Part shown: one piece after another, positions 62,167 to 64,000 of the stretch | Numbering within the stretch: the first letter of the stretch is position 1 | How the letters are laid out: the number at the start of each line of letters is the position of its first letter | Source of the DNA: Saprospiraceae bacterium | GTDB taxonomy: Bacteria; Bacteroidota; Bacteroidia; Chitinophagales; Saprospiraceae | Assembly: GCA_016715965.1 (NCBI GenBank) | Contig: JADJXG010000001.1 | Span: 1,183,501 to 1,247,500 of the forward strand | Direction: 5' to 3' | Length of the DNA: 64,000 nucleotides | The notes under the pieces: generated by a model | Seen by the model: only the letters and a program-made list of their open reading frames with translations | What the model was told of the DNA's origin: nothing | The model's database searches: none | Made by a program: the position numbers and the translations under genes

Positions 62167-63137
62167 ATCAAAGAAGAGCGTTCTTTCAGAAATTATTAGC
62201 AGGAGTAGGTGGGCTTTATACCATGTCAGCCATGGATAGCTTGCGCTGGTTGAGTGATTCCAGCGCAAAAAATCCCGGCAGGAAATTGATTGCCACCTGG
62301 AAAAATTTGGATGCCGTCAAAGCGGCTTGGGCCATCCTTAATGAAAATGGTTCTGCATTGGATGCCGTAGAAGCCGGAGCCAGAATACCGGAAGCTGATC
62401 CCAAAGACACATCGGTCGGATACGGTGGGTTTCCGGATCGTGATGGCGACGTCAGTCTCGATGCCTGCATCATGGATCATCTGGGCAGATCGGGTGGCGT
62501 GATGTTTGTTCAGAATATCATGCATCCAGTATCCCTGGCCAGACTGGTCATGGAAAAAACCCCCCATGTGTATTTGGCTGGAAGAGGTGCTGAACTGTTT
62601 GCTGAAGCCAATGGATTCAAGAAAGAAAACTTATTGACACCAGTTGCTGAAAAAGCCTGGAAGGAATGGTTGCAAAAGTCGGAATACAAACCGAAAATAA
62701 ACGCAGAGAAACATGATACGATAGGAATTTTGGCCATGGATGCCCAGCAGCGCTTGTCGGGAGCTTGTACCACATCCGGACTCGCCTTCAAAATGAAAGG
62801 TCGAGTCGGCGACTCTCCCATTATAGGTTCAGGCCTCTATGTGGACAATGAGTATGGCTGCGCCACAGGCACTGGTTTGGGAGAAGCTGTTATTCGAAAA
62901 GTAGGTGCCTTTTCCATCGTTGAGATGATCCGCCAGGGTATGCATCCACAAAAAGCCTGCGAAAAAGCAATTAAAAGGTTGACCGACATAGCTGACTATG
63001 GCGAATTCCAGGTGGGATATATCGCCATGGACAAAAAAGGTAGATTTGGCGCCTTTGGGCTAAGACCCGGATTTCAATACACCTCAGCAGTCAATGGTGA
63101 AATCAACTGGTCAAACGCAGGATCATTATTGGGATAA
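62163..63137 (+). CDS. N4-(beta-N-acetylglucosaminyl)-L-asparaginase (glycosylasparaginase)
   Basis: The protein has 324 residues from the ATG at 62163, which overlaps the GH92 stop (ATGA). It is an Ntn hydrolase that self-cleaves before Thr186 in KHDTIGILAMD to make the catalytic threonine, then cuts the GlcNAc-Asn bond of glycopeptides. The N-terminal MNQRRAFFQKLLAGVGGL resembles a Tat signal without the strict twin-arginine context. The order after GH92 fits stepwise N-glycan removal. Confidence 0.93.
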   Translation: MNQRRAFFQKLLAGVGGLYTMSAMDSLRWLSDSSAKNPGRKLIATWKNLDAVKAAWAILNENGSALDAVEAGARIPEADPKDTSVGYGGFPDRDGDVSLDACIMDHLGRSGGVMFVQNIMHPVSLARLVMEKTPHVYLAGRGAELFAEANGFKKENLLTPVAEKAWKEWLQKSEYKPKINAEKHDTIGILAMDAQQRLSGACTTSGLAFKMKGRVGDSPIIGSGLYVDNEYGCATGTGLGEAVIRKVGAFSIVEMIRQGMHPQKACEKAIKRLTDIADYGEFQVGYIAMDKKGRFGAFGLRPGFQYTSAVNGEINWSNAGSLLG

Positions 63138-63432
63138 GCCTGCAGTTTCATATACAATCCATCACTCCGCCACTACACATTTGTAAAATTTTGTTCAATC
63201 CGCTTTTGATAGAGACAAAGAATTGTCTTCATGTTTCATATTACAAAAAAAAATAAATTAATTTTTTCTTGAAATTAAATTCAAATTTCATTTATAGTAT
63301 TCGGAACACCACAATTTTATACATTTTTATTTTTTAATTCATTGCAATTTCCTTTTTGTGGACGTCATTTAGAACCGGATTTTGGCATTGGATTTGCAGT
63401 GTTTGCGCAGAGACATATTAGACCAAGACTAT

Positions 63433-64000
63433 ATGCGTAATCTGAAAGTAGGAATTGTTGACGACCACGTATTGTTTCTGAAGGGTTTTCAACTTCTTCT
63501 TCAGACACTGGCGATCAAGGATTACAAATTGGATATCACCCAATCTGTGAGCGATCATGAAAAATTGATTTCCAGTCTTTCTTACGAAGTATTAGATCTG
63601 ATATTTCTCGATTTGAATCTCGGTAATGCCGATGGAATCAAGTTGATTCCAACATTCAAAACCCGTCTCCCTGAATGCAGGGTGATTGTAGTCTCTGCCA
63701 CGACCGAACCAAAGACCGTGCGGGAAGCATTCCGGCAAGGTGCTGATGGTTATCTGTCAAAATATTCCAATCCGGAAGATATTGTACAAGCCATCCAAAC
63801 AGTGATGCTTGGTGAAATTTACCTTGGACCTGGAATACGACCGAACAAAGTAGATTTGAAAAATCCGGTAAAAGCAGAAACTGCTGTTTCAATGAACAGA
63901 TACAACGCAAAGTTTGTGCTCACCAAAAGAGAAATAGAAATCCTCGAAAAGGTGATGCAGGGAAAGTCTTCCAAGATAATCGCGGCCGAAATGTACATCA
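63433..64000 (+). CDS. NarL/FixJ-family response regulator (cut by window end)
   Basis: 189 codons are visible and the frame is open at the end. A receiver domain with Asp10-Asp11, phosphoacceptor Asp60 (IFLDLNLG), Ser88 and Lys110 is followed by the start of a LuxR-type helix-turn-helix (LTKREIEILEKVMQGKSSKIIA, part of it shown). It would bind DNA upon phosphorylation by a histidine kinase not in this window. No overlapping gene is known. It is separated from the glycosylasparaginase by about 295 AT-rich bases, where no -7 box could be placed. Confidence 0.9.
   Translation, partial: MRNLKVGIVDDHVLFLKGFQLLLQTLAIKDYKLDITQSVSDHEKLISSLSYEVLDLIFLDLNLGNADGIKLIPTFKTRLPECRVIVVSATTEPKTVREAFRQGADGYLSKYSNPEDIVQAIQTVMLGEIYLGPGIRPNKVDLKNPVKAETAVSMNRYNAKFVLTKREIEILEKVMQGKSSKIIAAEMYI

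Overview
The window is a chromosomal segment of a Bacteroidota bacterium, most likely from the Saprospiria/Saprospiraceae side of the phylum. This rests on seven intact secreted proteins with C-terminal type A sorting domains of the type IX secretion system (T9SS), on promoters of the Bacteroidota form TAnnTTTG a few bases before genes, on the near absence of Shine-Dalgarno sequences, and on families typical of the phylum (DUF4175, DUF3667, DUF4348, Nif3 beside a zinc-ribbon protein, bacterial GGGP synthase). No T9SS machinery gene lies in the window.

Layout. 0-14 kb: a T9SS cargo, tRNA-Asn with promoter and terminator, a PfkB kinase, exonuclease III, a large beta-propeller T9SS cargo, a polysaccharide flippase, an M42 peptidase with a pterin dehydratase, and a minus-strand pantothenate group (panC, panD) running into a flippase-like membrane protein, Nif3 and a zinc-ribbon coiled-coil protein. 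14-23.5 kb is the accessory region. A GH20 hexosaminidase is followed by two AT-rich T9SS genes, a 251-bp near-identical copy of the GH20 3' end, a split toxin-antitoxin operon of HipBST type with four evenly spaced operators, a third diverged GH20 tail and a broken T9SS tail. 23.5-30.5 kb: rpoN, an aminopeptidase P, and a chain YceI-SDR-nitroreductase-WD40-dcd, with ATGA stop/start overlaps from the SDR onward. 30.5-34 kb: a His/Cys-rich protein, a lipoprotein and a ZnuD-like TonB receptor, probably for metal uptake. 34-45 kb: a T9SS cargo, asnS, an OmpH/Skp protein, an RsbW-type ATPase coupled to a giant DUF4175 membrane/coiled-coil protein, a Reeler-like T9SS cargo, LpxH, 3-hydroxyanthranilate dioxygenase, a DUF4348 lipoprotein and a phosphopantetheinyl transferase. 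45-46.8 kb has no convincing protein gene but three terminator-like hairpins, two of them copies of one 64-nt element. 46.8-64 kb: DUF3667, rsgA with GGGP synthase, a TlpA-like lipoprotein, cysS, tRNA-Leu, a T9SS cargo, uvrB, an alpha/beta hydrolase, a lipid A-type acyltransferase, a GH92 mannosidase coupled to a glycosylasparaginase, and the start of a NarL-type response regulator cut by the window end.

How the genes work together. GH20, GH92 and the glycosylasparaginase would together strip N-linked glycans from proteins, fitting a predator or polymer-degrader that exports many T9SS proteins. The most notable items are the HipBST-like operon with operators 40-41 bp apart, the repeated GH20 tail that frames its cargo, an (AT)10 tract at the start of a T9SS gene where losing one unit would add an N-terminal signal-like extension, two heptamer tandem arrays at the 3' ends of rsgA and uvrB, and the gene-free stretch with orphan terminators. 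All calls come from reading the sequence; no database search or alignment was run.
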